A stretch of 64,000 nt of DNA from Paraburkholderia sp. BL25I1N1. GTDB lineage: Bacteria; Pseudomonadota; Gammaproteobacteria; Burkholderiales; Burkholderiaceae. This document shows positions 35,957 through 45,336 of this stretch, piece by piece. Position 1 is the first letter of the stretch. The number at the start of each line of letters is the position of its first letter. Below the pieces are notes generated by a model. The model was not told the origin of the DNA. It saw only the letters and a program-made list of their open reading frames with translations, and did no database searches. Location: assembly GCF_003002025.1 (NCBI RefSeq), contig NZ_PVZB01000031.1, forward strand, positions 1-64,000. Direction: 5' to 3'. The translations under genes and the position numbers were made by a program.

Positions 35957-37084
35957 ATGACCAGGACAAATCTCAGGTCCATCAGCATTGCTTCCGACCA
36001 TGACAAGTCTAATCTGTCGAAGGGGCAAAAGGCGTTCAACGCGCTGATCAAGCAGATCGAAAAGCGGCGCGCCCGGCTGCGTGCCTGGGAGGCTGCATTG
36101 CCTGCCTTCCATCGGAAATATCTAAGCGAGTTCGCTCCCCTTGAGCAAACTTCCATCGACTTGCGGACCAAGCTCGTGCATCGCCTGGACCAGGCGTACG
36201 GTCAGAAGGGGCTGACCAAATCCGAGCGGCGCACGATTGCAGACCTGATCAGCGACTTGGCAGGTGAGCTGGTCGCCCAGAGTGATGATCTGGAGCTTAA
36301 AACGATTTACAACCGATATAGCGAATCTGACTTTGACAGTGAAGCCGCCGCCGAGTGGGACGACATGAAATCGGCGCTCGAGGCCATGCTCGGGGTCGAG
36401 CTGGGCGACGACGTTGATTTGAGTTCTCCCGAGGATGTACTGCAGCGCGCCCATGCGCAAATGGAACAGCTGCAGGCACAAGATGCACTCGAAAACCAGG
36501 CGCGGGAAGCGCGAAGCGCCAAACGAAAAAAGACGCCCAGGCAACTCGCAGCAGAGGCACGAGAACAAGTTGAGCAGGCCGAACTGAGCTTATCCATCCG
36601 CGAGGTCTATCGAAAACTGGCCAGCGCCTTGCATCCCGACCGCGAAACCGACCCGCAGGAGCGTGATCGGAAGACCGCTCTGATGCAAAGGGCCAACCAG
36701 GCATATAGCAAAAACAGCCTGTTGCAATTACTTGAGTTGCAGCTGGAGCTGGAACATATCGACCAAAGCGCCATCAACCACATCGGCGAAGACCGGTTGA
36801 AACACTACAACAAGATTCTGAAGGAACAGGCCGGTGAACTCGACCACGAAATCCTGCATGTCGAGAACGGATTCAAGCACAGCTACGGAATTCCGCCCTT
36901 CATCAGCGTGTCGCCCAGCACCATCATGCGCAATCTTGCCGCTGATATCTTCTCGCTGCAGGAGAGCCTCCACGCCCTTGAACATGACCTGCTCGTATTC
37001 GACGACGTCAAGCAACTTAAGGGCTGGCTAAAGTCCGTGAAACGGTCATTAGCCACGCCGCGTTTCGACGATATGCCGTTCTAG
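35957..37084 (+). CDS. J-domain (DnaJ-like) coiled-coil protein
   Basis: 375 residues. A C-terminally placed J-domain (about 210-265) carries the HPD motif at 226-228 (REVYRKLASALHPDRETDP), which stimulates DnaK/Hsp70. Before it are long charged helices likely to form coiled coils, including RAHAQMEQLQAQDALENQAR. No zinc or substrate domain of standard DnaJ is present. It lies between an IS66 element and a T6SS remnant, so no partner is suggested by context. Function unknown beyond the J-domain. Confidence 0.7.
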   Translation: MTRTNLRSISIASDHDKSNLSKGQKAFNALIKQIEKRRARLRAWEAALPAFHRKYLSEFAPLEQTSIDLRTKLVHRLDQAYGQKGLTKSERRTIADLISDLAGELVAQSDDLELKTIYNRYSESDFDSEAAAEWDDMKSALEAMLGVELGDDVDLSSPEDVLQRAHAQMEQLQAQDALENQAREARSAKRKKTPRQLAAEAREQVEQAELSLSIREVYRKLASALHPDRETDPQERDRKTALMQRANQAYSKNSLLQLLELQLELEHIDQSAINHIGEDRLKHYNKILKEQAGELDHEILHVENGFKHSYGIPPFISVSPSTIMRNLAADIFSLQESLHALEHDLLVFDDVKQLKGWLKSVKRSLATPRFDDMPF

Positions 37085-37287
37085 AAGAGCGCCGCTCCTC
37101 ATGCTTCTTCCGTAGTGTGGAGAAAACACCGCTTACATGGCCAACTTGGCAGCATGTCCTTCCCCCGTCTCGCCGCCCACGCCATCGCTAAGCATGAAGC
37201 ATGCGTCGTGCTCGCGGATGCGTACCCCAAGGACGTCTTCATTTGTGGCCCGCTCACCAGCATGGGAGCATTGTGCGGTGGTCAACT

Positions 37288-37530
37288 TCAGCATTGGGCT
37301 GACTCTTTGCGTCGTTGCCGATACAGCTCGACTTCCGCGTCATAGGCCGCCAAGAATGCGTTACCGAACACAGTGTTGAAATCGTCCTCCACCGCATCCA
37401 GCATAGATCGATGCAGGCTGCGGTACCGCCCCCAAGCCCGGTTCTCATTCATGTGCGAGATAAGCCGCTCGTACCAGCGACGCTGCGCAACTTGCTGGAC
37501 GATATGTTCCGGGCTGACATCCTTCAACAG
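37288..37530 (-). pseudogene. C-terminal remnant of T6SS FHA-domain protein TagH
   Basis: About 80 residues: LKDVSPEHIVQQVAQRRWYE, WGRYRSLHRSMLDAVEDDFN and TVFGNAFLAAYDAEVELY resemble the C-terminal domain of type VI secretion FHA proteins (TagH/ImpI). The frame is cut at 37530 where an IS256 fragment begins. No other T6SS gene is seen in the window. Confidence 0.55.
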
Positions 37531-37539
37531 TTGATTCGG

Positions 37540-38035
37540 AACTCGTCAAGCTGGCAGACAGCCTGCTGGCGAATTACCAGAAGCCGCAAGACCTGTAGGC
37601 GAGAATGGCCTGCTCAAGCAGCTGACCAAGATGCTGGTGGAGCGTGCGTTAGAGACGGAGATGTCCGAGCACCTGGGCCATGGCAAGAGCGAAACGGTGA
37701 CCAATGCCACGGGCAACACCCGTAATGGTCATAGCGCCAAGACGCTGCAGGGGGAGTTTGGCGCGTTGCCGCTCAATATCCCGCGCGACCGTCAGGGGGC
37801 GTTCGAGCCGAAGCTGGTGGAGCGCCATCAGACGCGCTGGACGGGCTTCGACGACAAGATCGTTTCGCTGTATGCGCGTGGCCTGAGCGTGCGCGAGATC
37901 CAGGGGCATCTGGAAGAAATGTATGGCACGGAGGTCTCGCCGACGCTGATCTCGGCGGTCACCGACGCCGTCAGTGACGAGGTGAAGGTCTGGCAGGCCG
38001 TGCGCTCGAGGCGCTTTATCCGATAGCTCTGTGTT
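37540..38035 (+). pseudogene. IS256-family transposase fragment (N-terminal half)
   Basis: LVKLADSLLANYQKPQDL, then after a one-base frameshift GENGLLKQLTKMLVERALET and EMSEHLGHG, NIPRDRQGAFEPKLVERHQ, FDDKIVSLYARGLSVREIQG. A second frameshift follows VKVWQA and homology ends at 38035. A related fragment in opposite orientation lies at 42934-43200. Confidence 0.85.
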
Positions 38036-38866
38036 GCCCTTCACCTTGAAACTGCCACTCAATTAGTATCGCGAATTGCTGCGCGGTCCATCCTTGTGCC
38101 GCTTCTGTGCCATGAGCATAAGGATGACCAAACTCCAGCCAGGTCAGTCATGTGGAGACCTTTCTTGATTGCGAGTGGTGGCCTTTGCGACAAACCATGC
38201 GCACTTGTCGCATGTGCTACGGAGGCACCGCCGAGCTATCCGACGGCAGCTGTGAACCGCCGCGGATTTGGTGGAGGCGCCAACTCTCGCTGAATGGAGC
38301 CATGGATAAGTCGGACGGCTTCCTGCCGAATTCCACCGGCGACGGAGACCGGACAGCGCCTTGAGCTTGGATATTGAGAACGGACCTGATCCTGAGGTCC
38401 TCAACGTTGAGAGCACGTAGCGCAGATACGGGCTGTAGATAAGGCGGCACGTTCAGACCACCTACCGATATGTCGCGAACTGGACAGCCTTGCCGCAGAT
38501 ATGGGCTTTGTCGAGCTCGCGACACAATGGTGCCTAGCCGGGTGCGCCACCGTGCTCTAGCCAACAATTTGTATGCAAGCGGAAAACTTTGTTGAATTTT
38601 TTCGCAGTTGGCCCGGTTGTTGCCTGTCTCTGCTGGCAGCCGGTGTCAGAGCTGCACATTGGAATTCGTTTGCATTTAGCCGGGCACTTCTCTGCGACCT
38701 GTCGTTCGAAATTTTGTGAAGAAGGATGGGCGCTCAGTCGGAAACGTTTGATCCAGCACGAACGAGTTGTCGCTCAGAAAGCAGTACAACCGCCGGAAAC
38801 CGATCGCAGAACAGCGCCTTGCATGTGCGTTCACGGTACAGGGTTTCTTGGCGCCGGAGATTTCAA
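38036..38866. other. 831-bp stretch without a supported gene
   Basis: Several short overlapping frames exist, but none has a recognised motif and a ribosome site. The base composition falls towards lower GC near 38580, where the MATE region begins. A minus-strand frame at 38217-38567 may be a relic. Confidence 0.4.
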
Positions 38867-40255
38867 GTGTCCGAACGTGAATCATTTTCATTCAATTTGA
38901 AGCGCGATCTCTCCTTCTTCTTTTCAATCTGGGTTGGGCAACTGCTTGTAGTTGCCTACTCTGTTGCCGACGCCCTTATTGTCGGCAACAGCAGGCCAGA
39001 TCTACTCGGTGGCCTGGCACTGGGGAACGCGATTTACGGTCCGCTTATTGTAACCATGACCGCGTTTTTTTCTTCGATCACCATAAACGCCACGAGGGTT
39101 ATAGCGGAGAAGTCCGCAGCAACACTAAAACACATCGCTTACTATGGCTTTGCGTCGGGATTTTTTGTTGCTATATTCGTCTTTTTTGTTTTGAAGTACT
39201 TTTCGACAATCCATCATTGGTCAAATCAATCGTCTTATCTAGTAGCCGCAACTCAAGATTATCTTGACACTCTCACGTTTAGTGCTTTGCCGTCTGCTCT
39301 CTTTCGCGTTATCGCCTGCATCGCGAACTCGGTCCGGGCCACAATATATATTTCGCTACTGCAGGGTGTCGGTTTGATAGCAAAAGTGGCCCTATCTCTG
39401 GCCTTGGTCGACAGCCCTCACTTCCACCTTGGCCTAACTGGCTGTGCACTATCGACCACCATTGCCTTCTATATTATGTGCATAGCCGCTACACTTCTTT
39501 TTCTATTCGATAGACGGTTTTCCCTATTCCGATTTGATTTTGTTTTGTCTCGAGAACCATCTAAGTTGATGGCTCTCCTGAGAACTGGCCTCCCCGTTGC
39601 ATTTTCGACGCTTTCCGAAGTTACAGCGTTCGGATACATGGCCATATTGATAGGCAAGTTCAGTGCCGACCAGCTGGGTGCGCATCAAATCGTCTCCAAT
39701 CTCTATAACGTCGGCTATACGGTGATCTTTTCCCTCGCAGTTTTAGTTTCTGTCAAGGTCAGTCACGCATTCGGGCTCGAAGGACCAATTGGAGCGCTCC
39801 ACAAAGCAAGAACAGCGATCTTCATCACGATCGCAGTCGGATTTTCACTTGGCATTTTATATATGCTTTTTGGAGCCGCTGTCCTCCGATTTAATACGGC
39901 CGACGAGAAAGTTTTGGCGGCCTCAAATAAAATTCTGATCTTCCTGTCATTAGTGATTTTCGTCGACTGCGTTCAAACTGGTGCCGCCGCGGCTTTGCGT
40001 GCGCTTGGTATTAATGCGTTTCCCATGTTTATGCAGATAATTAGCCTGTGGATAGGTGTTGCGATTCTGGGAGACGGGTTCTCGACGCATCGGCTTCGGC
40101 TAGGTGGCGTGGACCTGGTCTCAGGACCGGGGGTCTGGTGCGGCGTTTTTCTTGGTCTGCTACCGAGCGCACTAGTTATGTCACTGGTTGCGGTCGGTGG
40201 CGGTAAGTCAGTTCGAAGGCACCTACAACGAATTATTTCTCAATGTACTTTATGA
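38867..40255 (+). CDS. MATE-family efflux transporter
   Basis: 462 residues from a GTG with GGAGA upstream, about 12 membrane helices, inner membrane. MATE landmarks: two repeated six-helix halves, VADALIVGNSRPDLLGGLAL in the first, and IGKFSADQLGAHQIVSNLYN in the second. MATE proteins export cationic or amphipathic small molecules with Na+ or H+ exchange. The gene is richer in A+T than its neighbours (many TTT, ATA and AAA codons), which points to transfer from another source. It could export the product of the 49-56 kb genes, but no operon links them. Confidence 0.85.
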   Translation: MSERESFSFNLKRDLSFFFSIWVGQLLVVAYSVADALIVGNSRPDLLGGLALGNAIYGPLIVTMTAFFSSITINATRVIAEKSAATLKHIAYYGFASGFFVAIFVFFVLKYFSTIHHWSNQSSYLVAATQDYLDTLTFSALPSALFRVIACIANSVRATIYISLLQGVGLIAKVALSLALVDSPHFHLGLTGCALSTTIAFYIMCIAATLLFLFDRRFSLFRFDFVLSREPSKLMALLRTGLPVAFSTLSEVTAFGYMAILIGKFSADQLGAHQIVSNLYNVGYTVIFSLAVLVSVKVSHAFGLEGPIGALHKARTAIFITIAVGFSLGILYMLFGAAVLRFNTADEKVLAASNKILIFLSLVIFVDCVQTGAAAALRALGINAFPMFMQIISLWIGVAILGDGFSTHRLRLGGVDLVSGPGVWCGVFLGLLPSALVMSLVAVGGGKSVRRHLQRIISQCTL

Positions 40256-40358
40256 CGTCATGCTGCCATGCAGTTTGGCGATCGCTCCAGCAGCGTTGGC
40301 GAATAGAAGAAACATACAGCGGAAATTTTCAAGCTAGATGTCGCCTCAACGAATGGAT

Positions 40359-41439
40359 TCAGGCGGCTTTTTGCTCCTGTTGGTGGGGGCGTCGAATGAG
40401 TTCAGACTTGTCGGTCTGATCGGGATTCAGATAGACCGTGTGTACGCGCGTCCAGTTTCGCGTGGGGCCTTTCCATCGTAGAGGGTTGCGCTGCCTTGCC
40501 GCCTCATAAAGCGTCGCGCGGCGATCCAGAATCTGCTGATCGAGGTTGGCGTGCCGCTGTGCCGGCGTGACGAAGCGGATCGCGCTGTGACGATGCTCGT
40601 GGTTGTACCAGCGCACCAGCCCGGTGACCCAGGTGCGCGCGGCAAATAGGGTGTCGAACGGCCTTGAGCGGATAAGCAGGCCGGTACTTCAGTGTTTTGA
40701 ACAGCGATTCCGAAAACGGGTTGTCGTTGCTCACGCCCGGTCGACTCAATGACGGCATGACACCCAGAGCCTGCAGGGTGGCGAGCATCGTCGCACCTTT
40801 CATCGGACCGCCGTTATCCGAATGCAGAATCACCTGGTCGGGCTGTATCGCTTCGCGTGCGCAAAGGTCCCTGAGGACTTCGCTGGCCAGCACGCTGCTT
40901 TCCTCGGCATAGACCTGCCAGCCGACGATCATCCGACTGAATACGTCCATGAACAGATAGAGATAGAAATACTGCCCACGAACCGTCGTCGGCAAGTAGG
41001 TGATGTCCCAGCTAAACAGCTGATTGGGCGCGTCGGCACATACTGCGCGAGGCTTGCTGCGGGCGCGGGCTGGTCGTTCACTGCGCCGATGAGCAAGCTG
41101 ATTCTCTTCACGCAGCACCCGGTAGAACGTCGATTCTGAGGCGATGTAGCGCTGTTGGTCGGCCAGGCGAGGCACGATCTGGCTAGGTGGCAGATGAGCG
41201 AATTCGGCTGAGTTGGCCACCGCCAGCAGTTCGGCGCGTTCCTCTGCAGACAGCTTGTGGGCGGGCTCATGGCGGCGCAAGGTGCGGCCATCGACCGCGT
41301 CAGGACCGCCGCCTTGCCAGCGCTGCGCGGTGCGCGCGCTCAGCCCCAGCATGGCACACGCACGTGCCTGGCGAGCCCCGGCTGTGGTCGCCTCGCTGAT
41401 CAGTTCGTTCAATGTCGCGCGCTCTTCAGGGGAAGTCAT
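40359..41439 (-). pseudogene. IS3-family OrfB transposase, frameshifted near the C-terminus
   Basis: From 41439 the frame gives an extra N-terminal helix-turn-helix (GLSARTAQRWQGGG) and the DDE core: FSWDITYLPTTVRGQ, VILHSDNGGPMKGATMLATL and NDNPFSESLFKTLKYRP. At LKA an extra base (near 40660) shifts the frame. The true end continues as WYNHEHRHSAIRFVTPAQRH in the other frame, as it does in frame in the fragment at 48.2 kb. Confidence 0.88.
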
Positions 41440-41936
41440 TCGTCCTCGCCCCCGAACAGCGCCTGATACTTTTTTGAGAGCACGAGCAACGCGGCTGCCT
41501 CCGCCAGTGCGCGGTCCTTGCGCTTCAGTTCGCGCTGCAATTGCACATTGGCCTGTTTCAGCTCACGCACCTCTGAGGCGTTTGCGCGTGGGCTGCCGGC
41601 GGCGCCGGCAGAGCAGAACTGCGCGCGCCACTGGAACAGATGATGGACAAACAGGCCCCGTTCGCGACACCACGCGTTCAGTGCTTCGTCGTTCAGTCCA
41701 TGGCTCTGTTGCAAGGCCAGCAGGCGCTCTTCCAAAGACCAGTCTTCCGGGCGCCGTGCATCGACTGCCCCCGTGTTGCGGCTTGCGGCGTTAGACACCC
41801 GGATCCACTTCCTCAAGGTTAATACGTTCATGTTCAGTTCCGCGGCAACCGTTCCTACGGACCGGTTGCCGCGTTGCAGGACCTTCGCGAGTGCCTGCTC
41901 CCTGAATTCAACAGAATACGTCTGTTTGGCCTTCAA
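41436..41936 (-). CDS. IS3-family OrfA
   Basis: 166 residues: helix-turn-helix (REQALAKVLQRGNRSVGTVA, NMNVLTLRKWIRVS), then a coiled-coil tail (VRELKQANVQLQRELKRKDR). Its stop overlaps the orfB start. It appears intact. Confidence 0.88.
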   Translation of the reverse strand: MKAKQTYSVEFREQALAKVLQRGNRSVGTVAAELNMNVLTLRKWIRVSNAASRNTGAVDARRPEDWSLEERLLALQQSHGLNDEALNAWCRERGLFVHHLFQWRAQFCSAGAAGSPRANASEVRELKQANVQLQRELKRKDRALAEAAALLVLSKKYQALFGGEDE

Positions 41937-42003
41937 TCTGCACCTCTGAGTTTTTCATATTAAAAAATTCAGAGGCGACATCTATTGTGACGCCGGGGGT
42001 ACA

Positions 42004-42933
42004 GTACGCCCAGCCAACGTAGCCCGCCCACATGGGGGTGAAGTTGCTTGAGCATGTTTGGAATGCAGGACCCGGTAGATTTGAAGTTGCGGTACCGGGG
42101 CATGCCCTTTCTCTGCTGCGAGAGAAAGTGAGCCGAAGCGGCGGTGACTTGCTGGACACTGGCAAGGTGACGAAGTCCGTGGGAAACGGAGCTTGCGGCG
42201 AAGCGGTTACGCCAAGATGAGCTTCTAGGCTGAGCATGGGACGGTTGAGGGACACGAACCTATTGAAACGCATCTGAGGGTTGAATCGTCACCCCTGCCT
42301 ACACCGCTTAAGAGGCAGGACGCGGATCGGCACCGGTCATACGTATGGACTGGTGCCGCGAACGCTGGCTGGAGATGTATGCCGGCCAGTTGGAATCACG
42401 GAGCGCGCGCAGCTAGACCGTGGTGTCTGCGACGACTTGCGGCAAGCAAGGATAAAGACTGCGATAGGCAACCTCGCCCGTGCGCTGAGTCCAGCATGTG
42501 AACTGGGGAAGGCTTGCATAAATGTCAAGGGAGTGTGCCCCCGATGATATGCAGGCTGGCGGAGCCTCCGTACTAGTCCGAGGCCGGGAAAGCCGGCTAC
42601 ATGGCGAAGGGAGGCAGTTGAAGTGGTTTGCTGGGTTGATTAGCTGACCATAGTGAGGTGAAGACCTTTGATAATCAGTGAAAGGCAAAGCAAACTGCCG
42701 ACATGGTCGACGGAGGACAAAGAACGCAAGTTCGATCGACTTCTGAGACTGATTGCCGACAGGGTGGCTGAGCGAAGCGGCTCGCATTACGCTGGCTTCC
42801 AGCGGGGCTCGCACGCCAGGCGTGGACGGTGTCAGCAAGCGCATGATGGAGGAGAATCTCCAGCATGAATTGACGACGATACGCGACGAATTGTTGGCGG
42901 GCTCGTATAGTCCGCTACCGGCGCGCCGCGGAG
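42004..42933 (+). mobile_element. Group II intron, 5' part only
   Basis: The stretch starts with GTACGCCCAGCC, similar to the usual GUGYG 5' end, followed by about 650 bp of non-coding, structured-looking sequence and the start of an intron-encoded reverse transcriptase. The intron stops at about 42933 where an IS256 fragment begins, so catalytic RNA domains V and VI and most of the protein are missing. Confidence 0.7.
42668..42930 (+). pseudogene. Group II intron reverse transcriptase, N-terminal fragment
   Basis: ERQSKLPTWSTEDKERKFDR and LLRLIADR are followed, after a one-base shift near 42765, by SEAARITLASSGARTPGVDG, SKRMMEENLQHELTTIRDEL and LLAGSYSPLPARR. This is the RT-0/RT-1 region of LtrA-type proteins. 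All catalytic motifs (YADD) are missing. Confidence 0.82.
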
Positions 42934-43200
42934 GATGTCGTCGAAGCCCGTCCAGCGCCTCTGATGGCGCTCCACCAGCTTCGGCTCGAACGCCCCCTGA
43001 CGGTCGCGCGGGATGTTGAGCGGCAACTCGCCACCCCCCCCCCTGCAGCGTCTTGGCGCTATGACCATTACGGGTGTTGCCCGTGGCATTGGTCACCGCT
43101 TCGCTCTTGCCATGGCCCAGGTGTTCGGACATCTCCGTCTCTAACGCACGCTCCACCAGCATCTTGGTCAGCTGCTTGAGCAGGCCGTTCTGTAAGCGCC
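42934..43200 (-). pseudogene. IS256-family transposase fragment (N-terminal)
   Basis: NGLLKQLTKMLVERALETEM and SEHLGHGKSEAVTNATGNT match the fragment at 37.6 kb. A run of nine or more G on the coding strand shifts the frame after SAKTLQG, then PLNIPRDRQGAFEPKLVERH and RRWTGFDD follow. It breaks off at the group II intron. Confidence 0.85.
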
Positions 43201-43228
43201 AAATCTGCCACACATCGTTAGGTCTCGC

Positions 43229-43571
43229 GTTACCGGGTAACATGTTTCACATCGATAGTTACCGGGTAACGACAGTGAGGAGGTGGGAGATGACGCAAAC
43301 GACGGCGCAGCGGCAAGCGGCTTATCGGGCAAGGCGCGAGACGGCAGGCAAGGACGGCAACGGTGATCGACGTCTGGATATGTGGGTGAGTACAGAAGCC
43401 TATCTTGCTTTGACACGGTTGGCTTGCCGTTACTCGGTAACGAAGCGTCAGATGCTGGAACGACTGATCACGCGGGCAGACGACGCGATCGTGCGCCGAC
43501 TCGATCCCGACTCGGAACAGTGGGGCCAATACTTCGGCCAAGCGCGGTAGCGACGTGCGTTACCCGGTAAC
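43229..43571. repeat. Four copies of a 13-bp palindrome GTTAC-N3-GTAAC
   Basis: GTTACCGGGTAAC at 43229-43241 and 43258-43270, GTTACTCGGTAAC at 43429-43441, and GTTACCCGGTAAC at 43559-43571. Two lie before, one inside and one just after the small gene 43290-43550. Possible operators or partition-type sites for that protein. Confidence 0.85.
43290..43550 (+). CDS. Small putative DNA-binding protein next to palindromes
   Basis: 86 residues with a strong ribosome site (GAGGAGG) before the ATG. A basic N-terminus (TAQRQAAYRARRETAG) leads into RRLDMWVSTEAYLALTRLA, a strand-then-helix pattern like ribbon-helix-helix proteins, then SVTKRQMLERLITRADDAIV. This fits a small plasmid repressor or partition-type protein. 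Two palindromes sit 20-60 bp upstream, which suggests it controls itself. The family was not recognised with certainty. Confidence 0.6.
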   Translation: MTQTTAQRQAAYRARRETAGKDGNGDRRLDMWVSTEAYLALTRLACRYSVTKRQMLERLITRADDAIVRRLDPDSEQWGQYFGQAR

Positions 43572-43638
43572 GGGCTGCTGCTTGGCGAAGTTGAACGGTA
43601 GTAGGTCGCTAATATCGGCGTCCGGAGCACGCTGCGGC

Positions 43639-45006
43639 GGAGGTGTCAGAAATTTCGTGTGCTGAGGCCGGTTAAAAATCTCAGCTGATGGCGGCGGTGA
43701 ATCGCTCACCGAACAGAATGGCGAACTGATTGACAGCTTGCCGCCAGGTGATAGGCGGCATCTTCCAATCCTTTTCAATGTTGCGCAAGGCCAGATACAG
43801 CAGTTTGCTGGCGGCTTCGTCGCTCGGGAAGTGGCCACGATTCTTGACGATCTTGCGCAACTGCATGTGCATGCTCTCGATGGCGTTGGTCGTATAAACG
43901 ATTCGACGCACCTCGTGAGGATAGGCAAAGAAGGGAATCACCTGCTCCCATTGGCGTTGCCACATGGCCGGGACGGTAGGGAATTTGCGACCCCATTCGC
44001 TTTGCGCAAAGGCCTCGAGCGCCGCGGCCGCCGCTTCAGCCGAGGCGGCCTGATAGATCGGCCTGAGCGCGGTAGCCAGCGGCTTACGGTCCTTCCAGCT
44101 CGCCAGATTCAGCGAATTACGGATCAGATGCACGATGCAGGTCTGGATCTGCGCGGCCGGAAACACCGCCTCGATGGCCTCCGGGAACCCACGCAGGCCG
44201 TCGACCACCGCAATCAGGATGTCGTGCAAACCGCGATTCTTCAACTCGTTGAAAACCTTCAGCCAGAACTTGGCGCCTTCGGTTTGTTCGATCCACAAGC
44301 CCAGCACTTCCTTGCGGCCGTCAGCCCGAATGCCCAGCGCCAGGTACACCGCCTTGTTCCTGACCGTGCCCTCGTCGCGGATCTTCAGTCGAAGTGCGTC
44401 GAAATACACAATCGGATACATCGCCTCGAGCGGGCGTTGTTGCCACTGCTCGACCTCAGCCAGCACCTCGTCGGTGACCGTGGAAATCAGATCGGGCGAC
44501 ACTTCCAGGCCGTACAGCTCCAGCAGGTGAGCCTGGATCTCGCGTACGCTCATGCCGCGCGCGTACATGCTGATGACGTGGTCGTCGAATCCCGCCAGCC
44601 GGCGCTGGTACTTGCCGACCAGTTGCGGCTCGAACGTCGCCTGCCGGTCTCGCGGGATATCCAGCGTCAGTTCGCCGTTGGGTGTGAGCACTGTCTTGCG
44701 GCTCGTACCGTTGCGGTGGTTGCCGGCGCTGCCTTGCTCCGCCTCGCTCTCCAGGTGATGCGTCAGCTCCGCGGCCAACATGCGCTCAGCCAGTTGCTTC
44801 TTCAGTTGCCCGGCCAGGCCCGATTCCCCGAGAACCGACTCGGCGTTCCTGTTCTGCACCTGCGCCAGCAGTTGATCGATCAGCTCATCGGGGAACAGCT
44901 TCGGCGCCTTCGGGTTCTTGCTCTTCTTGGTCACTGTTGTTTCGGTCATTGGACGTTATTTCCGTTATCGTCTCATGACCTCGACACACTAAAAATCTGA
45001 CAGGCT
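43639..45006 (-). mobile_element. IS256-family element (intact)
   Basis: The outer ends resemble each other (GTGTCAGAAATTTCGTGTG at the left, CTGTCAGATTTTTAGTGTG at the right on the minus strand). The element is flanked by a 9-bp duplication CGCTGCGGC (43630-43638 and 45007-45015), normal for the family. It inserted into an IS66 tnpC remnant. Confidence 0.9.
43681..44949 (-). CDS. IS256-family transposase
   Basis: 422 residues, full length. Mutator-type DDE core: YPIVYFDALRLKIRDEG (first Asp), ILIAVVDGLRGFPEAIEAVF (second Asp), QTCIVHLIRNSL and YTTNAIESMHMQLRK (Glu). N-terminal regulatory part LAGQLKKQLAERMLAAELTH and IPRDRQATFEPQLVGKYQ. No lesions, probably active. Confidence 0.93.
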   Translation of the reverse strand: MTETTVTKKSKNPKAPKLFPDELIDQLLAQVQNRNAESVLGESGLAGQLKKQLAERMLAAELTHHLESEAEQGSAGNHRNGTSRKTVLTPNGELTLDIPRDRQATFEPQLVGKYQRRLAGFDDHVISMYARGMSVREIQAHLLELYGLEVSPDLISTVTDEVLAEVEQWQQRPLEAMYPIVYFDALRLKIRDEGTVRNKAVYLALGIRADGRKEVLGLWIEQTEGAKFWLKVFNELKNRGLHDILIAVVDGLRGFPEAIEAVFPAAQIQTCIVHLIRNSLNLASWKDRKPLATALRPIYQAASAEAAAAALEAFAQSEWGRKFPTVPAMWQRQWEQVIPFFAYPHEVRRIVYTTNAIESMHMQLRKIVKNRGHFPSDEAASKLLYLALRNIEKDWKMPPITWRQAVNQFAILFGERFTAAIS

Positions 45007-45336
45007 CGCTGCGGCAGTTCGGTCAGCACGTGCAGCAGATAGGCATGCGGCTCGACGCCACAGGCTCGACACGTGAGCATCAAGCTGTAGATCATCGCGC
45101 TCGCTTTCGCGCCGTCGACCGTATCGCTGAAGAGCCACGATTTTCTCGCGGTGGCAAACGGCCTGATGTCCCGCTCTTATCCACGTAACCGAATTATGCA
45201 GAGTCCTACTTTCTGCGCCTTGCCGTCAGTCGTGCGTCCGACCGCCCTGGGGCCGGACGTCTCTCTTGAGGAGCTTCAGCAACGCAATACGTTCATGCTG
45301 TACGGTTAATGAGGGCGACCCACCAAGCAAGCATAA

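Larger units (their letters stand above)
40335..41984 (-). mobile_element. IS3-family element (frameshifted orfB)
   Basis: Inverted repeats TAGATGTCGCCTC at 40335-40347 and 41972-41984. It carries orfA and orfB on the minus strand. No target duplication was found. A C-terminal fragment of a related element lies at 48217-48600. Confidence 0.88.
43560..45190 (-). pseudogene. tnpC: IS66 tnpC C-terminal remnant, split by an IS256 element
   Basis: 45190 down to 45007 encodes RDIRPFATARKSWLFSDTV, GAKASAMIYSLMLTCRACGV and HVLTELPQR. After the IS256 insertion (43639-45006), 43638 down to 43560 continues PPQRAPDADISDLLPFNFAK and a stop that falls in the palindrome at 43559-43571. Only the last 80 or so codons of tnpC remain. 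Confidence 0.85.

Noticed and set aside
43229..43571. A CRISPR array or iteron origin at the repeated palindromes
   Set aside because: Only four short copies with unequal spacing and no spacers; an operator or partition-type site fits better.
43738..45000. A 420-codon plus-strand open frame
   Set aside because: Antisense to the IS256 transposase; no motif of its own.
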